Positions 63,250 through 64,000 of a stretch of DNA of 64,000 nt are shown piece after piece. Each line of letters starts with the position of its first letter. Within the stretch, counting starts at the first letter, position 1. The position numbers were made by a program, and so were the translations under genes. The notes under the pieces are model-generated. The model ran no database searches. It saw nothing but the letters and a program-made list of their open reading frames with translations, and was not told the DNA's origin. Source of the stretch: an uncultured Desulfatitalea sp. (lineage in GTDB: Bacteria; Desulfobacterota; Desulfobacteria; Desulfobacterales; Desulfosarcinaceae); contig CALMNL010000006.1 of the NCBI GenBank assembly GCA_937868765.1, positions 248,001 to 312,000 on the forward strand, read 5' to 3'.

Positions 63250-64000
63250 ATGACTACTCCCATCAGCATCGAAGAGCAGTACAAAATGGCCGGCGGCGCC
63301 ATCAGCACGGCCGGTGGAACGCCCATCCCCGTCAACGACACGGTCGTCAAACTGCTGCGCTATTATATCAACGAGGACGAGCTGGATTTCGTCATCGCCT
63401 TCAAGGACCGCAAGTCCCAGAGTATGGAGCAGCTCAAACAGAGCACGGGGCTTTCGGAAGATGAAATTTTGGCCAAAGCCAAAGGATTGGCTGCCCGGGG
63501 AGTGATCTTCAACCAGCCCAACAGCGCAGGGGTCATGGTCTACCGGTTGCTGCCCCTGCTGAATGTCGGCACCTTCGAATATACCTTCATGGGCAAAGTG
63601 GAGCACAGCGAACGCAACCGCGAGATCAGCAGATTGTTCGAGCAGCTCTTCAATGAACTCAACCAGATGATCCAGCACAATTATGACCAGCTGGTGCCGT
63701 TTCTGCTCAAGGGGCCGGCCGTGGATCGCACCGTGCCGGTCAGGGTCAACAAACCCACCGGCCAGGGGGTGACCATCGTGGTGAACAAATCCCTGGGAAC
63801 CCCCGTGGAGCGCATTGTGCCCACCCAGGAGGTTACCCAACTGATCGAAAAGTTCGACGAGATCGCCCTGGGGCACTGCTTCTGCCGGCATCACAAGGAT
63901 TTGATCGGTCATTCCTGCCGTCAGACCGATCTGCGCGAGACCTGCTTCACTTTCGGCAAATCGGCCCGCTATACCACCCAGCAGGGGTTCGCGCGCATGG
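63250..64000 (+). CDS. putative iron-sulfur protein, N-terminal part (3' end outside window)
   Basis: The frame is open from the ATG at 63250 to the end of the window (250 residues). The first ~100 residues look like a winged helix (NDTVVKLLRYYINEDELDF, MEQLKQSTGLSEDEILAKAK, LAARGVIF), then a region with helical pairs. From ~residue 215 comes ALGHCFCRHHKDLIGHSCRQ, then LRETCFTFG, a Cys/His-rich stretch as seen in 4Fe-4S proteins of sulfate reducers in which ferredoxin domains follow. The continuation is needed to confirm this. The reaction is unknown. Confidence 0.8.
   Translation, partial: MTTPISIEEQYKMAGGAISTAGGTPIPVNDTVVKLLRYYINEDELDFVIAFKDRKSQSMEQLKQSTGLSEDEILAKAKGLAARGVIFNQPNSAGVMVYRLLPLLNVGTFEYTFMGKVEHSERNREISRLFEQLFNELNQMIQHNYDQLVPFLLKGPAVDRTVPVRVNKPTGQGVTIVVNKSLGTPVERIVPTQEVTQLIEKFDEIALGHCFCRHHKDLIGHSCRQTDLRETCFTFGKSARYTTQQGFARM

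Overview
The window looks like chromosomal DNA of a high-GC, Gram-negative anaerobe, most likely a sulfate-reducing member of the Desulfobacterota (Desulfosarcina/Desulfatitalea-like). This is an inference. It rests on the multihaem cytochrome c at the left edge, a tungsten-type aldehyde ferredoxin oxidoreductase, a fused beta-oxidation protein with a thiolase, many lipoproteins and RND pumps, NtrC-type regulation, and DUF1848, DUF3786 and 4Fe-4S proteins of the kind common in that phylum. I see no rRNA, tRNA, CRISPR array, insertion sequence or phage gene. Nearly the whole window is densely coding, with short operons on both strands.

Layout. 1-4.6 kb: end of a multihaem cytochrome c, a small DUF4405 membrane protein, an NtrB/NtrC-like two-component pair and a YajG-like lipoprotein. 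4.8-9.1 kb: a two-gene RND efflux operon. 9.1-12.7 kb (minus): a soluble Hanks-type kinase followed by a large protein ending in a degenerate GGDEF domain. 12.8-20 kb: a small zinc protein, polA, a lipoprotein SppA, uncharacterised proteins and queF. 19.9-23.4 kb (minus): a response regulator fused to a class III cyclase, then an operon of a small protein, a DUF1848 protein and a Dus enzyme. 23.5-27.3 kb: a beta-oxidation operon (fused hydroxyacyl-CoA dehydrogenase/enoyl-CoA hydratase plus thiolase) behind a FadR/TetR-like palindrome, closed by a strong terminator. 27.5-31.4 kb (minus): AOR with a small companion, and serC.

31.6-38.4 kb: a secreted acidic protein, hisD, an RpfG-like REC/HD-GYP protein, a lone receiver and a 778-residue protein with a divergent cyclase domain. 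38.4-41.6 kb (minus): universal stress protein and a Pat-type protein acetyltransferase. 41.9-47.9 kb: a tripartite RND system (TolC-like protein divergent from adaptor and permease). 48-51 kb: a radical SAM protein and transketolase. 51.3-52.5 kb (minus): a DUF3786 pair. 52.6-55.8 kb: two MoeA paralogues, the second fused to a periplasmic-binding-like domain. 55.9-59.8 kb: archease, RtcB, phosphohexomutase and TrmO. 60-62.9 kb: a TetR regulator, a long structured intergenic region, an orphan NodT-type outer-membrane factor and the decayed remnant of an efflux adaptor. 63.2 kb to the end: an incomplete iron-sulfur-type protein.

How the genes may work together. The MoeA paralogues could supply the metal-dithiolene cofactor that AOR needs. 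The beta-oxidation operon and AOR fit acyl and aldehyde oxidation in a fatty-acid-degrading sulfate reducer. Several signalling proteins cluster here: the kinase/GGDEF pair, REC-cyclase, REC-HD-GYP, lone REC and the divergent cyclase. The strongest candidates for something undescribed are the kinase plus inactive-GGDEF pair, the divergent cyclase protein with its palindromic promoter, the AOR-linked small protein with a MoaD-like stretch, and the structured intergenic region at 60.6-61.2 kb.
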